Shown: one piece after another, positions 12,101 to 23,300 of the stretch
Layout of the letters: the number at the start of each line of letters is the position of its first letter
Position numbering within the stretch: the stretch's first letter is position 1
Assembly: GCA_914767715.1 (NCBI GenBank)
Contig: OU612067.1
Coordinates: forward strand, 20,217,001 to 20,281,000
DNA: 64,000 bases
Direction: 5' to 3'
Origin: Membranipora membranacea
Lineage: Eukaryota; Bryozoa; Gymnolaemata; Cheilostomatida; Membraniporidae
Translations under genes and position numbers: made by a program
The notes under the pieces: generated by a model
Databases searched by the model: none
The model's input: the letters and a program-made list of their open reading frames with translations, nothing else
Told to the model about the DNA's origin: nothing

Positions 12101-15100
12101 GGTAGGATTAGGGAGCACTCCTGTTTTTAGTAAGGGATGATTTAGTTCCACGTTTTCATCACATATTTGATGTGTACACAAGCAGTCTAGTCCTTTAGAT
12201 GATAATCTCATGATGTTTTTATACCAAAGGTCAGCCTAAGTCAACAACACACACTATTATGTAGACCAAGCACCTTGAAATCTGTGGTATTAAGTTCGGA
12301 GGCTCAACCTAAACCCTCATTTGATTTAGATGTAGACAAGATTAGACCTTTTGGCAAACACATGATGTGCTGCTAGTCAACACTGGTGTTCCAAATGTAA
12401 TTCACTTCTGCAAAATTTGTGATTTTTATCAGATTTATTTGAGCAAATTGTCCATTGTTTTGCAGCCCAGAAGAGAGTTAAAAGTTTCAAGGCCCTAGCC
12501 AGGAAAATAATCACCCCTTATCTTATCCTCTCTTTGGCCATCAAGATCCAAAACAGGAGTTGGTTGTTCACTAAGAGACACATTTGCCTAATGATGAGTA
12601 ATTAAACACTTTCAGGGTAGCCAATTGATCTTAATTTTCAGCTTACTTTTCTATTGTTTTTATGGACTTTAACCTAATGATTGATTAAAAATAAGGGATA
12701 CATCCAGTTTATGCTAGTCTAGACATCTAATAGTATTCCATATATTACACCACCAAGTCATGTTGCAAAGACATGCACATGAACAAATCAAGAAGAACTA
12801 GTGTAGTGTTGGTATTGTGTAACTTAACTACGTGATTCACTCTAAATTCAGTTGATGTCCTGAAAATTGTAACAAGCTCAGACGAGCGAGCGGTTGTTGA
12901 ACCTGATATTGTGGCGCTTAGCTGCCAAAGGGTTTCATATTGTATGGCAGCTTGACAACAAACCACCACAACATCACAAATATTGACCGTCACACCCTGG
13001 CATTCAGACTACACTATTATCATGTGTATCTCTGATCGGTAGAGTCAAATTAGTAGGAGTACCTAACATCTACCAACTTTTACTAACTAATTTAAACACG
13101 GGCCGTTACACCAAATTCCTTGAGATGGTACTTACAGGAAATTATTTGGTTCACTCTCTATTGATCAGAGATATACATGCAATAGTACATCACGCAATCA
13201 ATGTGCTCCCCGCATGCCCCTCACCTCTTGCTGGCCATGAAACACTGCATTTGACTAATTTATTGACTTAATTATGTACTTTGTTCAAGCTGATTCCTGG
13301 ATCTCTCAGAGTGCCATATGGTTAAGAAAAGACAATATTATGGTTTCAAAATTTGTTTAGTTAGTTTTGCACAAGACTTGGTGGTCACTTAAGGTTAGAA
13401 GTAAGCACAGGTAAAGTCAACATGACTACGGTATCCCTCAGGCAGTGTGTTTACTGAGAACAGCTTCAATTACTTTTTCTGTCCTCTACCCCGCCCTAAC
13501 ACCCGTGAGAAAGACATGTCAAGACTAGAACAACTCTGATCCAATTTGCCTGTGTTCCAGTTGCTCCCCTTACACTGGTCATGTGGTCACTGCGGCGAAT
13601 GCAGGCAAATGGACGAAACTTGGTGTACTCAAGATAAGATTTTACAACCTTTCTTACCTAACCTTATTTGCATGCATATCATACCATATGTGATCACTTT
13701 TTACTTGCAGGATCGTCGCGGTGACGGGCAGAGTGCAGAACAGAAGAGGAGACAGCAGATCAAATCTGGATTTGAGTTGTTAGCTGAGCTTATCCCTACT
13801 ATACCTACAAATACTACGTCTAAAGTAAGTACCGCTGTATCTAGAGTAAGTACCGCTGTATATAAAGTAAGTACCGCTGTATATAAAGTAAGTTCCGCTG
13901 TATCTAAAGTAAGTACCGCTGTATCTAGAGTAAGTACCGCTGTATCTAAAGTAAGTACCGCTGCATCTAAAGTAAGTACCGCTGTATCTAGAGTAAGTAC
14001 CGCTGTATCTAGAGTAAGTACCGCTGTATCTAGAGTAAGTACCGCTGTATATAAAGTAAGTACCGCTGTATCTAAAGTAAGTACCGCTGTATCTAAAGTA
14101 AGTACCGCTGTATCTAAAGTAAGTACCGCCGTATCTAAAGTAAGTACCGCTGTATCTAAAGTAAGTACCGCTGTATCTAAAGTAAGTACCGCTGTATCTA
14201 AAGTAAGTACTGCGGCATGTAAAGTAAGTACCGCTGTATCTAGAATACTGACGATGGCCTGGTGCTAAACTTTATCCGCCGGGAGTGATAATGTATTGTA
14301 GTAGAAGCTTCTGTTATATAAGCTTTCACACCAATTTAATGAATATACTATATATATATATATATAAATATATATATAAATATATGTCATATTACAATAT
14401 GTGATAAAAAGTGCCTTGGCCGCAATATTTGGGTCAATACTAGCTATGTGTATGGTTGTAGTATTTTCACGCCAATAAACATATAAATACTTATTTGTGC
14501 ATGGTAAAGATGTCTATAGCCCTACAGCCCTAAGCTGCTGAATATATTAATAACAGAGGTGAAACATGATAGGCAAGCCATCACCGGCTCCCTAATACTA
14601 TCCCTGCATTATCACTACCATTTAGTATTTACTATACTTAACCGTTACTTACCTAATTACTTATCATTACTACCATTTGCACGTTCATGTATTAGGACCT
14701 CAGCAACATCAGGGATTGGATAGGATCTTTTTGTCTGAAGAATTTACTCTCTATATTTGACAGACAAGTAAGGCCAATGTTTTGGTGAAGACTATCGAGT
14801 TTATCACTAAACTTGATGATGAAAAAGGGGAGATGGAAAAAGAAATGGACGTTCTCTCTCAAGAGATAGAGGCACTGAATGATGCTATCACGTAAGTTGT
14901 CAAATTGATAATCGGTTAGCATGCTTGCTATCCCAGGCCCGTAGTTGTGGAAATATTGGTAGGGGAGGCGGAAATCATTGAGGGGGAGAAGTAACACCAG
15001 GTTGGGTATTGTAAGCTCCTCCTGCGGAGCCTGTGGTTAATCCCCAACCTAGCAAATAGAAGACCCAAATGACCTGATTCTGACAGAACATATTCAACTA

Positions 15101-16325
15101 TAACAGTTTTAGGCCACTCTATTCAACATTCTAGGGGAGGCAGAGCTGCTACGGGCCTGCATTCACTACCAGGTGCTGTGGATTTGTTTGTTGTAAATAA
15201 AGATTTAGCTTTGGAGGGTGCGAATGTCACATATATTGAGTAGTTATCCACTCTCTGAACCAAATGTTCAAAGAGTGGATGACTCCAAATTGCGAACATG
15301 TTTTGCAAATAATTTTATTCACCAGACTTTTCACGTTTTAATTGATCCGTACTAATTACAATATTTGTATTCTGATTATTGTCTTTGGTCATTCATCACT
15401 TTGTATATTTTTATGCCTTTCTTTTCACAGCCAATGCCAGTCCAAACTGCCAGCCACAGGTTTGCCAGCTGTCTCTCAGCAGAAAGAGCATCTGGATCAG
15501 ATGTTACAGGTGTACATACAAGATCAGACTGCCAGGGATTGGAGATTTTACGTGTTTAGTAAGCTTGTCTCGCCGTTATTCGAGTCCTACTGTAAAACCG
15601 TGTCCACTGCTAATACAGATGAACTGGGCAGGACATCACAAGCCTGGCTTGATCAACACTGTGATCTGAGTAACCTTAGACCAGGCAAGTTCTGGTTTTA
15701 CCAACTTTCACACTTTGATGCTTATTTTGGAAGTCCACGTGTTCATGCTTTGATCTATTGGCCAGAAGAGGTAGGAGCAGTCTGCTGGTTGAGGGATAGG
15801 ACTTGGGACCATATGATCCAGTATTGATTCCTGGCTCCGTTAGTTATATCTGACGAGCTTTTAATAAATAAAAATAAATACAACAAGTCTATTGTGCGTT
15901 TGCACAACCAAACGCACAGTATTGAGATCCCACTCTACCTTACAGATGCTTGCTAAATAGGGTAGTCTAATAAAACTTACCCAACTATTTTTCTTTGGGG
16001 TGACATTATTTTTTTTTATTAAATTTTTATGTTAACAATGAACCAAGAAAAGATTGCGAAAGTTGATTTACTGAACGTCAAATAAATAACTTGCCTTTTT
16101 TAGGCAGTCGAGTCTCTCAATCTTTGTATGACTTTTGACTTAATTGTCTATCAACATTCTTTGTTTTATGTTTACACAGTTGTGGTGAAGTCATTACAGC
16201 AGCTTTGCTCAGAGACCAGTATCTTAACAGATCCAGCGCTTTTTCCTGAGGAGGCTCAGGGTTCAGCTGCCCCACCCGCATACAACCAGAGACCTAAACC
16301 TGAGAAAACCTGGCAATTTGGATGA
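101..16325 (+). CDS. Mondo: Mondo-family (MondoA/ChREBP-like) bHLH-zipper transcription factor, 15 coding exons
   Basis: Exons: 101-345, 2025-2134, 4581-4660, 5213-5335, 6375-6567, 7034-7129, 7538-7588, 7861-8735, 9188-9394, 10181-10238, 10735-10766, 13711-13824, 14764-14891, 15431-15684, 16180-16325. They join in phase to 2712 nt (903 residues plus stop), close to vertebrate MondoA (about 919). The ATG at 101 follows an in-frame TAA at 92-94. Conserved Mondo regions appear in order: SGHF near residue 30; LFESMSIAY (export-signal region) near 72; KMRLNNIVWREW near 105; VIILEGKYWKRSSKVV from 146; DDIFSTLNSIGF near 240. A Ser/Gln/Asn-rich middle (about 300-660) is the likely activation region. 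The basic region and helix 1 (SAEQKRRQQIK) are in exon 12, helix 2 and the leucine zipper in exon 13, and the C-terminal cytoplasmic-localisation domain (LPATGLPAV, AWLDQHCDL, SILTDP) in exons 14-15. Family knowledge: heterodimerises with Mlx, binds paired E-boxes and responds to glucose-6-phosphate. Oddities: splice-donor minisatellite after exon 12 and a GC-AG last intron. Confidence 0.93.
1152..1216. repeat. AT-rich microsatellite
   Basis: Alternating TA runs (ATATATATAT, TATACTATATAT) in Mondo intron 1. No other signal seen. The rest of intron 1 (346-2024) outside the foldback element shows nothing I can name. Confidence 0.7.
1389..1684. mobile_element. Foldback element with 18-bp terminal inverted repeats and a tRNA-like core
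   Basis: Perfect 18-bp inverted repeats (TTCACTATGGTTCCATGT at 1389-1406, its complement at 1667-1684) bound about 296 bp in Mondo intron 1. Inside, on the minus strand (about 1466-1549), is a tRNA-like stretch: A-box-like TGGTTAGCGCG and B-box-like GGGTTCAAGTC. The A-to-B spacing (about 53 nt) is longer than usual for a simple tRNA, so this is a tRNA-derived element, not a working tRNA gene. Confidence 0.6.
2787..2805. promoter_or_regulatory. Paired CACGTG E-boxes, carbohydrate-response-element-like, in Mondo intron 2
   Basis: CACGTG at 2787-2792 and again at 2800-2805, 7 nt apart; each has a T or A outside so the pair reads TCACGTG...CACGTGA. Established carbohydrate response elements bound by Mondo/Mlx are two E-boxes with 5 nt between, so the spacing here is off by two. 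It lies in the second intron of the Mondo gene itself and could be an autoregulatory site. Inference only. Confidence 0.35.
3857..3869. repeat. Poly-C homopolymer tract
   Basis: An uninterrupted C run in Mondo intron 2. G/C homopolymer runs of this kind recur at about 10946, 18810, 23221 and 60731. The intron (2135-4580) otherwise shows only the E-box pair and a SINE remnant. Confidence 0.8.
4335..4412 (-). mobile_element. tRNA-derived SINE fragment, family S2
   Basis: On the minus strand: GGTGTAGTGGTTTGG (A-box region), CTCAATCTGAGAG, and GCGGGTTTGAACC (B-box region). A second copy of the same head lies on the plus strand at about 27810, sharing TGGTGTAGTGGT and CTCAATCTGAGAGTTGC. Dispersed copies and no good acceptor stem argue for a SINE head and against a functional tRNA. 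Confidence 0.6.
4965..5155 (-). mobile_element. tRNA-derived SINE, family S1 (copy 1)
   Basis: Read on the minus strand it starts GGAGGTGGCACAGTTGGATA, with B-box-like GTGGGTTAGAATC, then a body containing CCAGGTGTGCTCCGACC and CCCTTAAGGCACC. The same head and body recur at 5380-5590 (minus) and 32308-32490 (plus). It ends only about 60 nt before the acceptor of Mondo exon 4. Confidence 0.7.
5380..5590 (-). mobile_element. tRNA-derived SINE, family S1 (copy 2)
   Basis: Minus-strand head with B box GTGGGTTCGAATCTC, then CTACTGGG, CCCCAGGTGTGCTC, GACCTGCCTGCAAAC, GAGAGCAAC and CTAAGGCACT. The body is shared with copies at 4965-5155 and 32308-32490. It lies in Mondo intron 4, just after the exon 4 donor. 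Confidence 0.7.
9442..9674. mobile_element. MITE-like element with GGGTCTTTC inverted termini
   Basis: GGGTCTTTCGATTAG at 9442-9456 pairs with CTAATTGAAAGACCC at 9660-9674 (14 of 15). Pairing resumes further in (ATGGTCAAAATTG against CAATTTTGACCGAT). A third CTAATTGAAAGACC sits internally at 9591-9604. It lies in Mondo intron 9 and has no coding capacity. Confidence 0.6.
10286..10425. mobile_element. Foldback MITE, about 140 bp, TTCACACGGCC termini
   Basis: AGCCCTGTTCACACGGCCAC at 10287-10306 is a perfect inverted repeat of 10405-10424, and pairing continues with small gaps through GGTTTTGGTTTTTT and GTGGCCATGTA. Flanking TA on each side fits a TA target-site duplication. It lies in Mondo intron 10 just after the short exon 10181-10238, and an open frame spanning it is spurious. 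Confidence 0.75.
10767..13710 (+). other. Mondo intron 11, no genes seen
   Basis: A 2.9-kb intron between the 32-nt exon 11 and the bHLH exon. It holds a poly-G run near 10946 and an alternating TA microsatellite at about 11816-11855. No exon, RNA gene or well-formed mobile element was recognised. Confidence 0.6.
13825..14244 (+). repeat. 21-bp minisatellite made of 20 tandem 5' splice donors
   Basis: Twenty 21-bp units of the form GTAAGTACCGCTGTATCTAAA follow directly after Mondo exon 12, which itself ends TCTAAA. The first GTAAGT is the expected donor; every later unit repeats the exon end plus donor. GTAAGT is unchanged in all 20 units while other positions vary (AGA/AAA, TATA/TATC, single changes in units 4, 7, 15 and 19). 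The unit is a multiple of three and the frame stays open through the whole array as VSTAVSK-type heptads, ending in a stop about 24 nt later. Use of a later donor would add whole heptads at the bHLH loop. Confidence 0.97.
14347..14390. repeat. TA microsatellite in Mondo intron 12
   Basis: An alternating TATATATA tract downstream of the minisatellite. The rest of this intron up to the acceptor at 14763 shows nothing recognisable. Confidence 0.75.
15685..16179 (+). other. GC-AG intron (last intron of Mondo)
   Basis: The exon ends CCAG and the intron starts GCAAGT, the usual context of GC-AG introns. The acceptor is TTTACACAG at 16171-16179. Only this junction keeps the conserved frame (…LRP then VVKSLQQL and SILTDP). 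A GT six bases downstream would shift frame and destroy the C-terminus. Confidence 0.85.
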
Positions 16326-17091
16326 CATTGATAATAAAGTCAATGTGAAGGTGAACAGAAGGAGTGTGAGGGATCGATAGCCGATGTGAATTTGATAATG
16401 ATGGAGGGAGCGGGGTAGTGATGATCACTCTCAACCATAACCACCCGAAAATCGACGATGTGAAGGACATTTATATCACCCTAACACGTCGGAATGAGAT
16501 ACTAGATTTTTTGGATCATAAATGTACATATACTTGATATACTAACTGTTTTCAGATCTTGTTAGCTACACGTGGAGGGGGAGAGGGGGGGATTAAATTT
16601 CCAATTTAGTCACGATTTGTACTACTAACCCTTGTAACATCTATGTTTACGGAATCTTGAATGAGTATCACAATCTTGGCTGATGTCTAAATCTGAATAA
16701 GCCAGCTCCAGATTAAAAATACTTTACTTGAAATTAATACCTGCACAAAGCTAATGCATTTGTGGAGTTGTCAATTTTTGATTTTTCAGCCATCTTTATT
16801 GTTTCCCGTCTACCAACATGTGTAATATTTGACCTGTTGACAAATTTTGAATTACCGAGGCGGTCGAAGTGATGCGCCGTTGCAGTAGATCTATGCATTT
16901 TTCATCCCAACTTCTATATACAAGCACAATGCAGTTTGTTCACCAGCTTAGCAGTATAAGGATCTAAGGTTAAAAATCAACATCATGATGCCATTTGTTA
17001 TGGGTAATAGACTTCAGCTAAAATAATGTTTTGAGGCTGAATTTTAATTCACATGGTTGTTTATATGCATCATACTGTATTTTTGCTTTCC

Positions 17092-17097
17092 TTTATT
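17092..17097 (-). terminator. Candidate polyadenylation signal for the protease gene
   Basis: TTTATT on the plus strand reads AATAAA on the minus strand, about 265 nt past the protease stop. If both this and the Mondo signals at 17140/17214 are used, the two convergent transcripts overlap in their 3' UTRs. Confidence 0.35.
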
Positions 17098-17139
17098 ACA
17101 ACATTGTTGCGGATTAATATAAAATGAATATGATTGTGG

Positions 17140-17219
17140 AATAAAATAACATCATAACTTTGACAATAACTGTAATTTGCATGCCATAGAAATGATAAAA
17201 CAGTCTTGTCAATAATAAA
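17140..17219 (+). terminator. Candidate polyadenylation signals for Mondo
   Basis: AATAAA at 17140-17145 and 17214-17219 lie 0.8-0.9 kb after the Mondo stop. An earlier AATAAA at 16333-16338 is only 8 nt after the stop. The opposing protease gene stops at 17360, so Mondo 3' ends at the later sites would nearly abut it. Confidence 0.4.
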
Positions 17220-17359
17220 AAATCAGTGTATAATTAGCACTAAAATTTAACACATCACGGTGGTAAGGTTCTACCCTGTAAATCAGTAAAATTTGATTGC
17301 AAAGAAAATGGTTGTATGGAAGCTCTTCGTAGCCAGTAAAAAAAATTTTTTTTTCAAGG

Positions 17360-20300
17360 TTAAGCTAGAATAGCAGTGGTCACCTGTGTATTGACACCAC
17401 ATGTACCGGCGCCGCGCTTGATTTTGAAGTATCCGTCTAATCCCCACTTGGGTCCCCAGGAATTCTTTATTAGCCAGTAGGGTGTGGAGCTAAATGTTCC
17501 TTTCTCTGTTCCAAAGCCAACCATCAGCACAGCTGCAATTGTTCAAGATTGATGGTAAAATGCACAGCGACAAACATAAGAAGAAATGAAAATTCCATCA
17601 AAGCCTTCAATGTAGTCGTATGTCAAGCAAAAGAATTTAGAATTTGGTTATTGTCACTTTAATTGAAATAATGTCCTTCATATGACAAGATTTGGGCACA
17701 GTTTCTCGACAATATGAGGCCTAAAATTCTTTTGAATCGGTTGTTATGCCACTAAATACTTGAAATTCCATCAGCAGAGTTACTTCCCCTGTACAAAGAG
17801 AGGACAACCCATCTTCATTATTCACTTGATTTCGAACACAAGGCCAAAGTTTAGCAATTCAACTCAGCACAACCACACTGATAGTGATAACAAGATTGAT
17901 ATATTATGTATAGCTCTCATCGATGGATAAATAAGGTAGCCCAGTTCCTCTGGAGGGAAAATGGTCAAAATCTATAATTAGGATTGCAAACAAGTAAGGA
18001 ATGACTGTACAGACCATAAACATATAAATTTATTTATAAGTTCATGGTACAGACAGTTAGTGTACTGCACAATCTGAATCGCAGTAACACACAAACGCTT
18101 CCTGTACCAAACTCGAGACAGAGATAGGATAATTATGACTCCCTGCTTATTATACTGAAGATTGAAGATCGGGATTTTTAAAGTTAAAGAAAGATTCGGT
18201 CAGTTTAAATGAAACCTGAAGAGAAGATTTCCCCATATTGAAGAGAAAAGAAAGCAAAGAGAACATCTCCTTCATATACTATTGAACTTTTGCCTAATTA
18301 GGTTCAGCTTTATGTCCAGTTAATCGGTTATTTGGAAGGATTTATTCTGAAGATGACAGATTTGAAATTGAAGACTGCTCTATTTACTCAGAAGAAATTG
18401 AAGACAGCATTATTGTGTGCAGGGAGCCCCATGTTTAATATCCAGGACAAGTTCCCTGATCTTATAATCACCATGGTCAAGTGAAGTCTTGCTGCAGATA
18501 AAAGGGTTGAAAACTCCCTTGCGATAAAACTGGAGCATCCTTGCATCTAAGGCTATTGAGAGTGGTCCGATCTTCATCAGCTGTTGGGCAATGATGGTCT
18601 CATTCTAAAATAACAATGTGATAGGAGATGTTCAACAACCAACAATAGCGCTTCAGTGATATCGATATACTTTTGCACATTACTGTCGGTTCATGACTTC
18701 ATTGATTAATATATTGCATTTTTATCATTCTTCACTTAAATCTGGCATGCTTCATCAAGGTGTTTCAAGACTCCCAGGACTGTTTAACTCTTTGGTATTG
18801 TCGAGGTTGGGGGGGGGGCGGGGATAGCAAGGAGGATTGGAAATTTGAATTGCTTCTAATACTGAGGATACCAAGTCTATGATATAAGCTTACTAGGGAG
18901 CAATTTGCTCAGAAATATAATGATTTTGTACCCTGTTATGATTTCCGGTGAAAACATACTGGTGATCTCTCTCCATCACTTTCTCTCCTCGAATGGTGAT
19001 CAAATCAGGGATGGTCGATACACAAAATGTATCCTATAACTCTACAGTGTGGGGTAATCAACTGGACAATGTTTTGGTTCTGATCTGATTGGCTGTTGGG
19101 TTGGTTGCCCCTCCCACCGGCAAATCAGGGCCAACACATTGGCTAGCAATCAACTCTTATATCACTACTAAATTTGAACTATTGTTTGGCAGTAGCAACC
19201 CTTTATGCGTCTTACGGTATCAATGGCAGTCCAACCAGTAACATTCAAGCCTTTTACAAACTTTGATCTATCCAGTTTAGCTGGACAGCTTTGCGTCATG
19301 TTGCAATAAGGCTCTGGCGGGCCACACAAAGTAGTGCTCCATATACCCATAGGGCATGCAAAGCAGGGATCTTTCCCACCCCCGCAACAATAACCATAGT
19401 CGTCCCAGGACTCGATGCCTCCCTGTTTTGTGATAGAAACAGTCAAACAATCTCAGTAAACATAGTTTAATACATCAAACTAACGCATCATCAACCGATA
19501 TCAAATTGATAGTAAACTTGTCCTTTGTATGGTTTAAAGATTCATTGGGCATATTTAAAAGTTTAAAGCATTATCAATGACCCCTCGACTTAGTTTTCTA
19601 ATCAGTGATTAAGTTTTCATTTGGATGTAGTGATGCGCTCAAACGTTTTCAGTGCAAAGGTTCACCTCTGCATTAAATTCAATCATGTGACAAGCTATCT
19701 ACTATTTGATATCAACAGATAATGCACGCATCTCACACTTGTACATGTGTATGTACAAATATGACACCTGATAACCTTTTACCACAGAGAACACCATCAA
19801 ACACACCAGGCACCAACTTTCTAAGCTTTCATTTACTTAATGTTACATTGTGCTGTCTTGAAGATCCCATGTACAATAAATGTACATTGTTTCTTCATTC
19901 ATCGACAGCAGTAGATTCAGTTTGAAAAAAAATATTCATTAAAATAGTGCACCAGGTGCATTTCAGTTTGAATTTTGGAGAGTGATTGATATGAGCTGAT
20001 CTCTGTGGTAACGCTATCAGGGAATACACCGGTATCTGAGATTTCTCATACAGATACCAGCGTATCAAACAAGCAGTAATCATACCGAATCTATGGTCTT
20101 CCAGTCTTTAACTGTCAGGCCTTCAACAAACTTAGATTTGTTAAGTCTGTAAGGGCAGCTCTGAGTCATGTTGCAATAAGGCATTGGTGGGCCGCATATA
20201 GTTGAGTTCCACGGTCCATTAGGACAGACCTCGCAGGCATCCTTTGTGATGCCCGCACAATAAGGGTAATCAGATTCAGATTCAATACCACCCTAAAATC

Positions 20301-23300
20301 AGATGTGACATCACAATTTATCACAAAGCATTGGTATGTGATCTTATAAATTGTGTGTAAGCTGTATCCAGTTTTGCATGTACGTTTAGGTTTGTCTGGG
20401 TCAACCTTGGCAAACCTTTAGATAATTCTCTGATTTCAAGGATCATTCAATCTAGAAACCACAGTTCTAAACTTGTAAACACATCTTAGTCATACAATTG
20501 ATCAATGTTGGCCAGCACCACATAATAATTTCTATGTATCTGATATTCGATTAGATCTCATTTGACTTTCATGACTGAAATGATGAGCCCTTTTTGGGTG
20601 AGTTTCCTATTATATAGTGCTATCTGGCATATTCAATAATTTTGAGTTCAGATCGTTGCCGATTTTTCGGTGCCAAAAATGATGTCGGAGAACTCAATTT
20701 CGAATAGGCAAAGTAATTTACAGAAGTGGCCCTCATTCAAATTTCATGATGTGCCAGATGGCACTATAATATAGGGAGGGGGCTTAAAAGGCCCAATGTT
20801 GAGAAATGATTGCCAGAGGGGCAAATAGCGGTTTGCTGAATATCAGATAGTTATAACTAGGCTCAAAAACCCTTCTAGTTCCAACATCAGTCAAGTCATG
20901 TTCAGAAAACTATAAGTGAGGGCGTAAATCTATACCTGTCTTTGAAGGTATCCAAATGCCAGATATGGCCACCCGCCATACACCCCACAGTCTCCAAACT
21001 CTTTAGGAACATCCTTAGAATCATCGCAATCCACAACCTGCTCAACTGATAAGTTCATCAACTTGTGGCCCTTCATAGCAAACTGGCCTTCTAGATTGGC
21101 TACCGTGCTGTGAACGAATGAAAAGAACTTGGGTTACTATTTTCAAATGTGTTTGCAGGGTGAATTATCCTATAAAATTATTTTTGTCTGATACAACAGA
21201 ATCTAATAATTAGGCAGTACATGGGCCCAATATTGTCATATTTTAGCAGAAAAAATTAGACAATAATAAAAAGTATTTACCGTTCGCTCAATGAGCCGTT
21301 TTCAGATGTGAGGAATTACAACAAAGGACAATTTCTTGTATCTTGTGTATAAATTATAGAATGTTGCAGCATGAGAAAAAACAGAAGATTGCATTATGGG
21401 AAATGTTAGAACATTGCATTATGGGAAATGACAGAAGACTGCATTATCGGAAATCATACAATATTGCATCATGGGAAACCCCATAATTGCATTATGGGAA
21501 GGTTTCTATAATCCCCTGTGATCAATACTTACCTGAAAGCCCAACATGTGCCAGCAGAGCCCTGATCCTTCACGGATGATACCATGTTATGATCTCTCCA
21601 ATCAAAAGTCTCGGGGAGTGGATCCTCTGACAGCGCTGTCTTCAGGTACCTTGGAAAAAAACATTAAACTATGTTCAGTAAACAGTTATTTTCAATAAAC
21701 TCAACCATTATTCAGAAAGAAGATATAGAAAAACATGAATTTGGTGAATTTAAGGTAGAGACATTCTCAGCAGTAGTAGTCATCAGATTATTTATTCATT
21801 TGTTGAGGTTTTCAAAAAGTTATAATTAAAGTAAACTAAAAATAACATGTTCAACTCACATACATTAACATAGAAAAAGGATTTGAATAAAAACTTATAA
21901 AACTTATAATTGTAGGGTGGTACAGACTAATGAAATTGGTTTGTACAAGAAACAGACACAGACATGACAAATATTATGTGATCCGATGATAAGATAACGC
22001 CAAACAAGAGGAATCCCACCCTATGTATTGAAGTTCATTTAAATCAACAACAAAGTTTAAAGGATGACTTCACATTCGCCTATTTGCCAGTTACTCCAGA
22101 ATAATGACATGTGATTGGGTTATGTGTACATACTTGTCCTTGGAGTGTTGAGGAACAGATCTCCTTCTCATGAGAACAGTATCTGAGAACTCCTGAGGAC
22201 TCATATCAGCAAACTGATTTATATCAAATACTGTCTCCCTAAAATAATACAAATCATTTCAACAAGGCAACATGTTAGTGTTTTATATAGTTGCATTTAC
22301 GGCATGGTTTTGATAGCTTTCCTGATATCTTGAGATTGGTACACCAATTCTGGCAGTTTCTCCATCACAGACACTTAATTATCGCTCCATAGAAAAGGAG
22401 CGAACTAAAACCTTTCAAAAAATACTTGGGTATATTGTTAAAACATTGCTTGGTCAGAGGGACGTCAAGTGATTAATTCGATTAAGTTCTTGCAAAAAAG
22501 AGACCATAATAGAAATAATGGTACCATAATATTATTTGTTTATCCAAAGAAATCTTACTCATGCTGTTCGTTGAGCTGTTTGATAAGCTTCAGATTGTTC
22601 TGGAAGGTTGTGAATCGATCAATCTCCTCCCTTGATGTCTTGTACACTTTACCGTGCTCCAATTGCCATAATCTAGATAACAGAACAGCAGTGTCATAAT
22701 GGGAAACAATAGCGGGTGCAAGGGTGCCTTCAAAATGTCATCAGGTCATAAGGTGCATACAGAAAGAAATCATGGATCAATGAGCCCCCTCTTCATTCCT
22801 TGCATGGATCAGTGTTGACGAGCTCAGGGCAAATAAATATGAAAGATATGTAGGTATGTGGGTGGGACTTGGTATCTTTGGCACCACAACTGACAGCCGG
22901 ACAGCCAAGTGCATTGTTATCACAGCTATAGGGCCTCTTTCAGTAAGGAGGGTAGTGTAAGAGCCGCCCGGATAGCTGGTAATAGCATTTCATTATCAAC
23001 CAGTTGGTATGGGAAAGTGGTTGATAATGACATGCTATTACCAGCTATCCCGTTTTCAGCGCTTAAGCTATAGGGAGGGGTGTGTTCTAACAGCAGTAGC
23101 TTGTTTTGTCCAGCAGTAATTGAGAACACTAGGTGTCAAATCACCTGGCACCTGGATTGTATGATATTCTACCACTACCCTCCTCACACTTTAGACCAAG
23201 GCAAGACTAGAAGTATGTGCCGGGGGGGGGGGAGCGTGGTAATGGTAAAGGGAGTAACCGGATTCTTACTTGAAGTGTAGCCGAGAATCTCTGAGCTGAG

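Noticed and set aside
13825-14244. CRISPR-like array
   Set aside because: Units are contiguous with no unique spacers, in an animal gene; it is a minisatellite.
13546-14268. 240-codon open frame across the 21-bp repeat as an independent repeat-protein gene
   Set aside because: Its middle is Mondo exon 12 and its tail is the donor array; the N-terminal part is intron sequence before the exon acceptor at 13710.
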